Shown: positions 35,381 to 45,199, numbered from the stretch's first letter. The stretch is 64,000 nucleotides of DNA from Psococerastis gibbosa (GCA_963971405.1 OZ020485.1:34553921-34617920); one strand, 5' to 3'. Notes: generated from the sequence alone by a model not told the origin. Made by a program: numbers and translations.

Positions 35381-35819
35381 CAAACTTCCAGCTCCTGTTA
35401 CAGTTCAGGTCATAAGATTCTTGGAGCCATTACCTGAGGAACACGTTACAAGTTCATGTACTTGCTTTATACTAGACTGCTGACTTTCTTCATACCAATA
35501 AGTTACTTGTATTTTTCTCTTGGACGCCAAAAAAAGTATGGGCTATTGTACTATGTGTACAGTATACCCCTTGTACAATTACGATGAATTCCGCATTCTG
35601 CAAATTTCCAGCTCATGTTCAGTTCAGTTCAGGCCATATGATTCTTGGAGCCATTACCTGAGGAACACGTTGCAAGTTCATGGACTTATAGTTTGTACTG
35701 CACTGCTGACTTTCTTCATAGCAATAAGTTATTTATATTTTTCCTTTGGACGAGGAGAAAGCATGGGCTATTTTAATATGTGTACAGTATACACCCTGTA
35801 CGATGAATTCTGCATTCTG
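35381..35819 (+). repeat. 220-bp tandem duplication, two units
   Basis: Units 35381-35600 and 35601-35819 align end to end. Shared blocks are CCAGCTC-TGTT, GATTCTTGGAGCCATTACC, TGAGGAACACGTT-CAAGTT, GCTGACTTTCTTCATA and GTGTACAGTATAC. Both contain an open frame in the same sense only in part, so there is no sign of selection for protein. Substitutions and small indels show it is not recent. Confidence 0.85.
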
Positions 35820-35826
35820 CCTATGG

Positions 35827-36120
35827 TAGTGGTACCCAACCAGTGATGGTCTGCGGACCACACAGACACACAATGTGTCGCTGCGGATCACCCCTTACAT
35901 TAATTATTATTTTGTTGTTTAAGAATTCGAAGGCTTTAAGGATATCACTTTGTTTGCGGTAGCTTACAGTATGATTTTGATGTACAACAAAGTTAATGTG
36001 AAACTTGGGCAGCCATTTTTTTCTATAAGTTGTTGTATTCTCGGCTTAATGTGCTTGTCAAAAGCAACTCTTAAGTCACTGCAAGCATTTGCCAGGGCCT
36101 CACGGACCACCGGTTGGGAA
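35827..36120. mobile_element. hAT-like element, decayed
   Basis: The left end near AGTGGTACCCAACCAGTG and right end GGTTGGGAACC are inverted, with GGTCTGCGGACCAC and CACGGACCACC just inside, as in animal hAT elements of the TTCCCAAC-end group. No convincing 8-bp duplication. Confidence 0.6.
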
Positions 36121-36237
36121 CCTATAGAATGCAAAAAGGTAGATTGTGTTCTTTTTAACTGTCTTCTATATTTTTATAGTTATTCTGCAGTTCAGGAGGA
36201 TGACAAATCTAGCAAATCCAAGGCTGCAATGATCGTT

Positions 36238-36847
36238 TTTTTTTTTTTTTTTTTTTTTTTCCTTCGTGGGGCCTACTCGTTTGAGTTCCTATAAGCGTCG
36301 ACCTAGAAGGTCTTTTGCTTCCACGTTTGCTGTCTACGCCCATCTTATAACACCAGTCTTTTTGATAAATTCTAGTGTTTTTGTGATGGGATTAGATCGG
36401 ATGGTTTCCTCTTCAGACCTAGGGTGGCCAAGAGTTTGGTATCGAGTTTGTCCCAGCGCTTCACATTCAAAGAGAATGTGTTCAGCTGTTTCTTCTTCAA
36501 CTTCACACAGTCTGCATCTACTGTCGTTTTTCACGCCAACCCTATGCATGTGTTTGTTGAAGTGGCCGTGGCCCGTAAGCGTGCCAACCACCCTTCTAGC
36601 TTGCTCTCTACTTAAAGAGAGAAGCTGATCGGTGAGCTTTTTACTAGGACCCGGAATAACCTTCTTAGCAAATCTGCTTTCCGGGACTTTCTTCCATTCC
36701 TCTGCAGTTTTTCTCTGCACCCATTTTTGTACAGAAGTACGGGCCTGGCAATAAGCCATCCCGTACTTAGGTTCTGCACCAATGAATGGCGTTTCTGCAC
36801 CTTTTCGAGCCAGCTCGTCGGCTCTTTCATTCCCATCAAAGTTCGAG
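36238..36847 (-). pseudogene. 5'-truncated LINE, RNase H end, 13-bp TSD
   Basis: An insertion of 610 bp flanked by the perfect 13-bp repeat TGCAATGATCGTT (36225-36237, 36848-36860). On the minus strand it starts inside an RNase H domain (HSNFDGNERADELARKGAET, containing the GNxxAD motif), then continues through KWVQRKTAEEW and LTDQLLSLSREQARRVVGTL to TGHGHFNKHMHRVG and a zinc-knuckle-like CRLCEVEEETAEHILFEC, and stops near 36334. About 75 bp of 3' UTR and a long poly-A (poly-T on plus, 36236-36260) follow. This is the C-terminal end of an RNase H-bearing non-LTR element (I/R1/Jockey group). The frame is intact for about 170 residues, so the insertion looks young, but it lacks the reverse transcriptase and cannot be functional. 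Confidence 0.93.
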
Positions 36848-37140
36848 TGCAATGATCGTTACAGCCGTTCCCGAGTTAAGGTCTAATTTTTGTAACTAGT
36901 TTATTAATCAATTCGACATTCTTATATTGTATGGATAACCTACTTAAGCCTATATCAGTACGTATTCTTGAATATATACTTCGCAGTTTTAGCGGAGGAA
37001 GTTGTGTTTTACATCGTGGGAGGAGGGGGTTGTTTTCCCATTCTGCATTTAGATAAATAGGCTCTATCTATATTATATTATAGTACCTATATATTTTTCA
37101 AATTCAAACTATCAGCGATACATATACAGTTTACTCTTGG

Positions 37141-37263
37141 CATGTAGAGTAACTTAATGGTATAGACTCTGACTTTCTACCGATAGGTTGTTGGTTCGAG
37201 TCCCACACTTGCTACATCTTCTGGCCATGCTTCGGATGGCATGTAAAGCAGGCGGCAAGCAGG
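37141..37263 (+). mobile_element. Family D SINE head, truncated
   Basis: tRNA-like head with GTAGAGTAACTTAATGG in the A-box position and the B box GGTTCGAGTCC near 37192-37202; it breaks off at CATGTAAAGCAGGCGG, where the composite copy begins. Confidence 0.75.
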
Positions 37264-37264
37264 C

Positions 37265-37600
37265 AAACCGTATTTGAACTCATTGGTGCTTGTAATGACC
37301 CGATCACCAGCCGTAGTACGAATGGGGAAGAATTACTAATCCGGGGAGGGGAATTATTTATACTATGTAAATACAGTAGTAAAGCTATCCCGCTCCATAG
37401 CAGACCACATTCATCCGTTTTGCCATGTTAGTACCACTGTTGTTGATTCGAGTCCCACACTTGCTACATTTTCTGGTTATGCGTGTAAAGCAGGCTGTCC
37501 CGGGTCTTTCTAGTTTAATGTAAGAGATGGATTTATATCCATAACTCCGCTAGGTTGGCTTAGTTATAGAACAAAAAGTCAATATTTATTTCTACTAATG
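37265..37600 (+). mobile_element. Composite SINE (module plus family D tail)
   Basis: A module of about 175 bp (AACCGTATTTGAACTCATTG to TTAGTACCACTG) replaces the A-box half, then the family D B box GATTCGAGTCC and body follow, ending AAAGTCAATATTTATTTC. The same module-plus-body joint occurs at 46993-47510 with only a few differences, so the composite moved or was copied as a unit. Confidence 0.75.
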
Positions 37601-37604
37601 CCAA

Positions 37605-38345
37605 CCCCTTATTAATTTCTCTTGGTGTCCTAATTCAACATTTTCCGTTCATTCCATGCACGGTATCGTTGTAATACTACAATTAAATTACAAATCCCTA
37701 ATGGCTGGCTCAAAATTATTGTACATAATACTGTAATGTCAAAAGCGGTGAAATGAATGATTCCATGTTAAGCTTTATTTGAAATGCTGGACTGGGTCTA
37801 ATCCTACTGCGGCGATATGTTCCCAATGGAGCTAACTTAGTATTTGACGAGGTTGGTTTCTGTCAAAGGTTCAGCTTAGATGAAGGAAGCCGGAAAATTC
37901 AAAGCAACTTGTAATTAACTTTCCCCAGCTCCCCATGCGAACTTTGGCGTATATATGGCTTTTGGCTTTTTGAAGCCTTCGAACGATTACTTTCAATTGT
38001 GTGTGTGGTCGATTAAATTGCATTGAAAGTTAGTTGGTGTGTATTTCACAGGTTTCACTCACCGGCTCCCGATTACTATTGCGACCACCTTCTTCCTGTG
38101 GGGAAACGCTAAAATTCAACAGTCTACGGGTAGCTTGGGGTTTCTAATTCTCTTAAAAATAGGTTTCATTACGATTCAAACGTCGAATGTCTCATCAACG
38201 TTTTGATATAGCCAACTTACCAGCTCACAGCTTTTTTTTAGTTTCTCTGTGATTTTCATAAAAGTGATGATGTCATGAACACTACTGTTAGGAAACTACC
38301 TTTTATGTTGCGTATGATAACAATGTGAAAAAATAAAATAAATTC
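37605..38345. other. Unassigned stretch
   Basis: No gene or repeat recognised. Confidence 0.45.
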
Positions 38346-38351
38346 TAAATT

Positions 38352-38455
38352 GCAAATAGATTAGCTGGTAGAGTAGCTAAAGCTCGCCGATAATATAAAG
38401 ACATTTTTCAATTCATTTCATTTAGTTTATTTCATTTATGTAGTTCATTTCATTT
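38352..38455 (+). repeat. Family I short repeat, second copy
   Basis: GATTAGCTGGTAGAGTAGC, then TAAAGCTCGCC and ATATAAAGACATTTTTC with a long, imperfect ATTTC/ATTT tail. It lies directly before a family A copy. Confidence 0.5.
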
Positions 38456-38467
38456 GCTAAATTTATT

Positions 38468-39252
38468 GCTTTCCAATTTATACGTAGTATAAGGAAAGCT
38501 TTGTGATGGTCGAATTTTTCGATTCCAAGATTTCAACGGATTTACACGTTTTGAGGTCCCAGGAACCCAAAAAAGTGTTTTTTACGAAATGTCTGTCTGT
38601 CGCTCTGTCTGTCTGTCTGTTCATCGATTTCCGGGCAAACTACTCGGTCGATTTTGATGAAATTCGGCATGTAGGTTCACAAAAGTCATACCTCGGGACC
38701 ATTTTTTTTTTATTTTGGGCTAAGGGGGTTTTTACTTTCAAAAAACTTCACAAAAACGTCTAAAAACATTATTTCGCAAAAACGGCTCCAAAGATTTCTT
38801 TTAAATTCACATATATTGTAGTTGTTGTTAATGTTGATAAAATGCGGGGGGTCGCTTGCCCCTTGATAGTTTGCTTCTGGGGGTAAAAAAATAAAAATGA
38901 TGTTACATGTTAAATTGAGTAACGAAACTGGACAGGTTGCTTTCCCAAAAAAGTATTTGGTTTTGTACAAAAAAATGTTTTTGAAAAAATGATAGAAAAT
39001 TCACGCTCAAATGCATTGCGTGCCCTGCCAGTATTGCTGTGTGGTAATGCGTTGGTCTCACCTATCTAGAATTTACCTCACCACCAGTGACGAGTGACGT
39101 CAGGTGGACAAGACAACCCCCCCCCCCCCCCCCGACATATCGGAAATTTAACCATAGGAAAATTATTTACCATGAAATTACTCATTTTCTCTATCTACTA
39201 ATTAATTTTGATAAATTGGAAAGCATGTTCGAGTAAATTTAGACCGGTTCTT
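38468..39252 (+). repeat. Family A copy, near full length
   Basis: Starts GCTTTCCAATTTATACGTAG, with GTCTGTCTGTCGCTCTGTC, CTCGGTCGATTTTGATGAAA, CGGCATGTAGGTTCACAAA, a run of about 17 C near 39117 and the closing AAATTGGAAAGCATGTTCGAG. The short open frames on both strands here are products of the repeat. Confidence 0.8.
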
Positions 39253-39458
39253 TTCTTTATGGTAGTAGCGGAGAGTATAATGTGCTGTTGTAATCTCGCG
39301 GAAGCATTATACCTATAGGTAAAAAGTGGGGATCACCATGTGTACACCACACTGGTCAAAAATCGCCAACGAACTTTGCAAAAATGTTTTATAGTACCCA
39401 AAAAAATTAGTCATGATGAGATTGATTAGGTATTACTATACTGATATCGTAACTCAAT

Positions 39459-39680
39459 GTATTTATTTACTTTAAATAAACAAATATGGACTTTTTGTTC
39501 TTTCTATTACTAAGCCAACCTAGCGGAGTTTGGGCTACAAACTAGAAAGGCCCGGGACCAACTGCTTTACATGCCCTCCGAAGCATGGCCAGTAAATGTA
39601 GCCAGTGTGGGACTCGATTCTCGAACCAACAACCTTTCGGGTGAATGTCAGAGTCCGTACCACTACGCTACATGTCTCGA
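39459..39680 (-). mobile_element. Family D SINE, minus strand
   Basis: Read on the minus strand: ATGTAGCGTAGTGGTACGG (A-box region), a B box with a 7-bp internal duplication (GGTTCGAGAATCGAGTCC), CATGCTTCGGAGGGCATG, TCCCGGGCC and AGCGGAGTT-type body text. It ends AGTCCATATTTG with an ATTT-rich tail. Confidence 0.78.
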
Positions 39681-39864
39681 CATTATATATTATATTATTA
39701 TATATTACATATTATTTCCACATTCCATATTTACTATAAAAAGTCGTATTTTAATCGTGTAAATTTATCGGGTAATTTATGTAGTATTTTGAGAGAGAGA
39801 GAGAGGTCTAAAAACTTTGGAGATTGAATGGAAACGGGCAAGTGAGTATAGCTTATACCTATAC

Positions 39865-40255
39865 CAGTGGTTCCCAAAATATGGGTCATGACCCACTGGT
39901 GGGCCACAGCGCCCTGTCAGGTGGCCATGGGACATCGGGAGGAATCGACTTCGATGGCCAGGTGGTAACGTGCTTGCACTTGTGCGAGGCTTTACACGCC
40001 ATGCAATCGGAGACGTGTCGTAACTCAGCACAAGTATTAGTTTACTCATTGAGGCGACTGAAAAGGTCAATCGGATACATTCATTAAATTGTTTGTATGC
40101 GATTTATCTTTAAAAAAAAAAAAAAATATATGAATTGCGGGAAAAGTGTGGCCAATGTCATTCCAACATTGGTAGCTAAAGCTCTGAAAATATCGATTCC
40201 AAAAAATTAGTTTCTCTAAAAGTGGGTCATGGCCTTAAAAATATGGGAACCGCTG
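39865..40255. mobile_element. hAT element with nested SINE
   Basis: Ends CAGTGGTTCCCAAAATATG and, inverted, CAGCGGTTCCCATATTTT; flanks ACCTATAC and GCCTATAC (7 of 8 matching), fitting an hAT 8-bp duplication. The body contains GGGTCATGACCCACTGG. A family C SINE sits inside it at 39943-40128. Confidence 0.85.
39943..40128 (+). mobile_element. Family C SINE-like repeat inside hAT
   Basis: Nearly complete copy: CGACTTCGATGGCCAGGTGG, TGCTTGCACTTGTGCGAGG, GGAGACGTGTCGTAACTCAG, AAGGTCAATCGGATACATTC, and a poly-A tail at 40111-40125. GGCCAGGTGG has pol III A-box character. Possible 4-bp duplication GAAT. Confidence 0.75.
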
Positions 40256-40900
40256 GCCTATACAGTTTAAACCAAGTTACCATCAGCGCATAGGCAGAAT
40301 AAAGTTTGGATAAACCGGTATTATTATTAACGAGGTAAGGTTGATATTGGTGCAAACGCCATGCATGGACATTATCATTGGACACCTATCGACATAAACC
40401 CCCTGTTTGATGTGCTAATACCCCTTTCATTAATTATGCGTTTATCTTGGTGGTTGGCTGCTCTTAATACTTGATCGCGATATATCCCATTTCGAGGCTT
40501 TGCGGCAAGTCCGAAAGATTTACCCAATCAGCCATTCTTCAGCTTTGCATACGCCCGGCCCCTGTTACGCTGTTTTCCATTGACAGTAGTGGATTAGCCG
40601 GCTGTTTAGCCGGATTTGCAATTCGGGTTAATATTATTCTATTGTGTCAGTGCTCATGTTTCGATTTTGACTACTTGGTGGGAGCCGACTGATGGGTTTG
40701 ATGCACTTTCATGTTACCCGTAAGGTATCTGTTTGAAAAACTACAACTTTTTCCTAATGTTAATGGTTCGTTCTCCGATCTAGCTACTGGTTTCCAGGAT
40801 GCTACACCCGAACACAGCTAAGGTGTCTCTAACTTCAAATCATTCAATTGTCATGTCAACATAAAATAGGATACATATTTTAAGTACAATATAATCGAGA

Positions 40901-41253
40901 CCCCTTAGCAAACCCCTGGCCTATACCTCCTCGCGGTGAGGGGCGGGCAACGTCAACATTCAATGACGGCTAACACAGGCAGGTACCGAGTGGGGTTCGG
41001 TCAAAGATCCCTCGCCTAACTCCTTGGGCATGGGCACCCTCTTGTCCATGGGAGACGAAAATCTGCCTAAAGGCGGACGAACTGGATCCTGGCAACAGGT
41101 GACGGTCAACGGCATAGGATGCGGAAGGCAAGGGGAAACCACCGCATTATAGGCTCAAGTGGCATCCCAAGAACCAGCACCCATGTATAATTCGAGGCAT
41201 CGAAGTCACATGTTGCTGCTAACCAGCCATCCGGCTGTGACTTGAAGAAGAAG
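40901..41253 (+). mobile_element. 353-bp SINE-like insertion, 10-bp TSD
   Basis: Flanked by the 10-bp repeat ATAATCGAGA (40891-40900, 41254-41263) and ending in GACTTGAAGAAGAAG, a short (GAA)n tail like that of the LINE at 17422. It is strikingly GC-rich against AT-rich flanks: CTCCTCGCGGTGAGGGGCGG near the start, then GGGTTCGGTCAAAGATCC, which only loosely resembles a B box. It contains no reverse transcriptase. I infer a non-autonomous retroelement mobilised by a LINE with a GAA tail, possibly built from that LINE's own ends. The minus-strand open frame inside is not convincing. Confidence 0.75.
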
Positions 41254-41412
41254 ATAATCGAGAAACTGCAAGAAGTTGAATTCATTTTAATGGATTGTTG
41301 TCGAGTATCACAAATCTATTGTACCGCCCTGTTTTATTTTTTACTTCAATTTAATTATAAACACTTCATAATCGTAATTATGTACTGAATAAACCTATAA
41401 GATTGGGATGGG

Positions 41413-41950
41413 GGTAGTAGTAGTAGTAGTGTTCGTCGGGTTAATAACGACTTACAGAGGCGTAAAGTTGAAGAATGATGGTGGGGGCAAAACTAGGTAG
41501 ACCTTATGACGTCATCAGGCAGGATACGGAAAAATTGAAAATATAAGAGCAAAATAGTAGGGTTTTACTAGTTGCAATGTATAGTTGTAGATTTTACAAA
41601 GCTAAAAAAGGAATGCTTATATTCATATTGCTGCAAAGGGGACCATGAAGTATGAACCACGTCTTACAATGTTCGAGGCTGGGGGGGGGGCAAAGCCCCC
41701 CCCCCCAACTTTACGCCCCTGACGACTTAGGCCTCATATTTGGGCCCATAGAGCGACCCCGACTTGACTGTCCTACGCCAGCCCATAGGATAGTGGACCT
41801 CCTGATTATAGTGGATTCCGAACCACTTGGGAATAGTTCGGAGATGACCAGGGACATGTCCTACCATGTTTCCCTACCGGCACTGTGCACACGACCAAGT
41901 TATCTGCAGCTTTGAACCTGCTCTGGTCCGCTGGATTCAACTTGGTATGG
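41413..41950 (-). mobile_element. LINE 3' end with (CTA)n tail, split by hAT
   Basis: On the minus strand the sequence runs through CTATGGGCCCAAATATGAGG and AAGTCGTTATTAACCCGACG to ACACTACTACTACTAC, ending at 41413. The CTATGGGCCC block and CTA tail match the 55-bp fragment at 4801. The 5' limit is uncertain. The hAT MITE at 41455-41721 interrupts it, so the LINE is older. Confidence 0.55.
41455..41721. mobile_element. hAT-type MITE, 267 bp, perfect 8-bp TSD
   Basis: TIRs CAGAGGCGTAAAGTTG and CAACTTTACGCCCCTG; ACGACTTA flanks exactly at 41447-41454 and 41722-41729. Facing G and C runs near 41681-41706 can fold together. Confidence 0.92.
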
Positions 41951-42014
41951 CGGCCGGTTGGGGGGGGGGGGGGGGCTAAGAGTAAGATTGTGATTTCGCT
42001 AGAACACTATAATG

Positions 42015-42504
42015 ATTGATTTTTGATTTATCCAACGCTCACTCCTGATGTTACCGCCATCAGGTGCCGCGCCTGCCAGAATAGTGATGTAATGCCATTG
42101 TTAGGGCTCTGAATCGATTGACACGTTAGAAGGTGGGCAGCATCCATGAGGCAGAGTGAGGATTGGTCTGAAGCAGCCAGGTCTAGGCGAAAGAGGTGAG
42201 CCTCCAGGTAGTCGTGGCCTGTGGTGCAGCGAAAACGGGCGACAGTACCAGCTCTTGATGGGTCATGTGGTAAAGGATTTTTTACCAATGTTTCCCATGG
42301 CTTTCCTGCTGCGCTGGTTAGTAGGACGTTCTTGTAGCTTCTGGTTAGTGCGCTGTTAATAACCTGCTTCGCACTATTAAGCGTGAGCTTTTTGCTTCCA
42401 GCTATTCCCATGTGGCTCAGTATCCAGAATGACTGGAAACTAAAAGGCAGACCTGCTAGTTAAGACAGCGTGTTGACGTGTTGCGAATTTGGCAGTTCCT
42501 CTAT
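42015..42504 (-). pseudogene. 5'-truncated LINE, RNase H end, 12-bp TSD
   Basis: A 490-bp insertion flanked by AACACTATAATG (42003-42014, 42505-42516). The minus strand reads ELPNSQHVNTLS, a stop, LAGLPFSFQSFWILSHMGIA (the WxxSHxGI end of RNase H; the usual GNExAD is changed to GSKK), then KVINSALTRSYKN, ARFRCTTGHDYLEAHLFRLD and LMDAAHLLTCQSI, a decayed zinc-knuckle region, ending near 42028. The 3' end has an AATCAAAAATCAAT tail. One in-frame stop and loss of RNase H and cysteine residues make it dead. It is a different family from 36238: its tail is not poly-A and the protein is only distantly similar. Confidence 0.88.
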
Positions 42505-42519
42505 AACACTATAATGGTC

Positions 42520-43125
42520 CTGCCCCCCTCGCTTCCGTCATAATTTTAATGAATTATCAATGCGATAAAAAGACAATAAGAAAAAGTATGCTATTTAATT
42601 AGTGACGGACATGAAAGTTTGCTTGATATAACATCGTCCATCCATAAATAAACAGCGGAAGAAAAGGTTGGAAGAATGCAAAGAATTTTATAAATCAAAA
42701 TTTCATGAACTGTTGAGTTTTTTTCCATACTTTTCTGTAAAGCGACATGATATGCTATATTCCTAGGTTCTTGACAAATATCTAAAAAGGGGGATAAACA
42801 AATTGTCAACGCGGTATTTATATTAATTTTAAAGAATCTTCGCATTTCGTCGAGTTATTGGCTTCACAATAGGTTGACATTTGGTATGAATAGCTTTGCA
42901 CAGACTGGGAGATTTGTGACATTTTGCTTTCTATCATTACTGCAGTGCTGAGATTTTTACTTACACCTTGAACATAAATTAATAATTTTCTTTGGTGCAG
43001 CGTGTATGGGTATTCATAGGCGTTCAACCTTAATTTCGAACTTTTTTTAATGAGAACAAACCGTTTACATGCTTTTTTGGTATTCTCCACCCCAACCCAC
43101 AATAATATACCTCCCACCCTCTCCA
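42520..43125. other. Unassigned stretch
   Basis: No gene or clear repeat; the minus-strand open frame at 42818-43126 has no recognisable domain. Confidence 0.4.
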
Positions 43126-43128
43126 ATA

Positions 43129-43421
43129 GGGGTATTCACTGGGTTGATAGAATAGGGAATAGGAAAATAGAGAAAATAGCGCAGCGTGAGTATACCCCCG
43201 TCAACCATAGAAATAGAAATGCCTAACTTACCTCCAAAATTTCTTTGCCTTTGGCTATTAACTTATGAACCAAGTAGTTCGGTAAAGTGTGGTAATGTTT
43301 TGAAAAACGTTACCTTATGGCATTATTTTTCTTCGTAAATAACTGTAGTTCTATTTTTCTATTTTCCCTTAATTTCCTACTTTCCCTTATTATATGGTAA
43401 ACCAAACGGAGTGAATACCCC
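43129..43421. mobile_element. MITE with GGGGTATTCACT ends
   Basis: Terminal GGGGTATTCACT and AGTGAATACCCC are exact 12-bp inverted repeats, with TA on both sides (43127-43128, 43422-43423). Subterminal AAAATAGAGAAAATAG is answered by CTATTTTTCTATTTTCC. The interior is AT-rich and non-coding. Confidence 0.7.
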
Positions 43422-43429
43422 TAATAAGG

Positions 43430-44110
43430 GATCCAGCATGGAAACTCAGCATTGCTCAGCTACCTGTCTTATTTGGCATGGCTAATCGTCTCCCCGATTA
43501 GCTGCTCTCCTACTATTGGGTGAAGCCCTTTTCAAGATCTACAATAGATTTCGGACTCTACCCTGTAGCATAAAAGTAGCATGCAGCAACAGGCTAGACG
43601 TTGTTAACCAAATGACCGGATTAGTCATCACTGTGAACGAAATTGAGAAATTCGTAATACTGAGAGCCTCAATCACATGGCTCGTGAACAGAGTAAATTA
43701 TTCAGAGTTATAAATTCCGAATGAGAAGCAATGGAGGCAGCAAGGCCATTGGGCTAATAAAGTTAGTGCTGGCGACAGAGTGGTCTTTCTCAATGTTTAC
43801 CTCAGAGAACTTGTTTTTCACTGAGCAGAGCGAAGTTTGATGGCAGTGCTCCTTGCGATGCTAATGCTTTAGAGGGAAATCGTTTGAAAAGTTTCCCGAT
43901 AGCTGACAAACCAAATGGTGTTTACCGACCAACTCCCCATTCAGTCCGTCTTATCGGGGACAAATTCTCCATCCCGGCTCGTATTGGGCAAACAGTTCCT
44001 CAGGGACACATTTAAGTTGAATTATAAATTCTCCGTTGCCTGCACGCTATCTTATTGTTAGCTTGGAAGAAACTCATACGTTGACAATAGATTATTTTTT
44101 ATTTATTCTT
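43430..44110. other. Unassigned stretch
   Basis: Somewhat less AT-rich than average, but no open frame or splice pattern I would defend. Confidence 0.4.
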
Positions 44111-44125
44111 TTAGTTTTGAACTCT

Positions 44126-44240
44126 TTAGGGATTGAATTGAATTGAATTGAAAACGACTTTATTGAATAAAAACAAAACAAAAGGCGAACGATAAGACTA
44201 TAAAGTCTTCTTTTCATGCTAACCTTAAAAACAAACATAT
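44126..44240 (-). repeat. Family H 3'-end fragment
   Basis: On the minus strand: AAAAGAAGACTTTATAGTC, then TTTTATTCAATAAAGTCG and TTTTCAATTCAATTCAATTC, the same 3' end as in 24816-25441 and 28495-29030. A (TTCAA)n tail suggests a non-LTR retrotransposon 3' UTR. Confidence 0.65.
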
Positions 44241-44289
44241 TGTATTAATATATAGATGCTTAAAATTAAATAGAGAAGAAACAAAAGAA

Positions 44290-45125
44290 GAAGGGGGGGG
44301 GGGGAAGGGGATCCATTGATTGATTGATGTTTTTCATCGTAATTGCAGAGTAGTCAACTATGGATTGACAATTTGAGATTCAAAATTGACAGCATGCGGT
44401 AGTTTCATTCTAGTGCATATATCAATAAACGTAGAAGAAAATACTGCTTTCCTTCTCATGCTGACTTGTCTGATCTCAATGATTAGATTAATCGGCAACT
44501 TATTTATTTTCCTAAGGGTTGTTCCAAATATGCTGTCCTTAAACTGCATTGCAAAGACAGCAAAATGAAGTGTTGCCATAAAAACACCTAATCAGGTTAA
44601 CTTCGCTAGGGTTATGTTATTAGCGAGTGCCAGATAAGCTAGCGGCAGGTTTTTCGTTCCGACCCTTATTCAATCAATTTTAAAAGCACCTTTTATACTA
44701 CCGGCTCGTATCAAAGCCTCTGTAACAGCTTTAATATTTTGAGAGCACCGAAATAGGCAATAATTTTCCAGTATGGGGTATAAGCGTGTTTAATCGTATT
44801 ATTCAGAGATTATGTAAGGGGTCGTAAACCTCATGTGGATAGATTCAAGCTCTCTTTATAACCCCACGAAAAAAACAATTTTCATAAATCTTGGTGCGTT
44901 TTCCATCCCGCTTTTCTGTTATTTTTGAATTTTTTTGATTCATTATATAGAGGTAATTTATAGGGCGAATTATTATATAACGAGGCGCTTAAGTTTAGTT
45001 CAGAGAAACTAAACAGCGCTTCTTTTTTATTGATTTCTTACCGGAATAGTGTTTGTACTTCTATAATATATTATACTCTATTCAATTTTCCTCGGTCCTC
45101 GCACGTGGGCTAGTCGTACGCTACG
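44290..45125. other. Unassigned stretch
   Basis: A run of about 12 G at 44294-44305; otherwise no feature recognised. Confidence 0.4.
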
Positions 45126-45130
45126 GGAAA

Positions 45131-45196
45131 GGCGCTTATTCAACCAACGTCAATAGTGATGGTAAATGTAGTATTGACGTATGTGGAATAAGCGCC
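45131..45196. mobile_element. Tiny foldback MITE, family E, 66 bp
   Basis: Ends GGCGCTTATTC and GAATAAGCGCC; inner AACGTCAATA and TATTGACGT also pair. AAA flanks both sides. It keeps the family E end and the GACGT motif in minimal form. Confidence 0.75.
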
Positions 45197-45199
45197 AAA

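Noticed and set aside
35381..35819. Solo LTR pair of a retrovirus-like element
   Set aside because: The two units are directly adjacent with no internal region, lack TG...CA ends and show no duplicated flank.
37141..37220. A functional tRNA gene
   Set aside because: A- and B-box-like motifs are present, but the cloverleaf is degraded and the sequence continues into a repeated SINE body with several copies in the window.
37938..38306. Plus-strand search for genes near the family A copy at 38468, including an 86-codon frame at 38503-38763
   Set aside because: The frame reads across the repeated TCTG patch and the CGATTTTGATGAAATT text found in every family A copy; other copies break it.
41214..41253. 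(GAA)n stretches as plain microsatellites
   Set aside because: At 18263 and 41245 they sit exactly at the 3' end of insertions with TSDs, so they are retroelement tails; only the tract at 63886 remains ambiguous.
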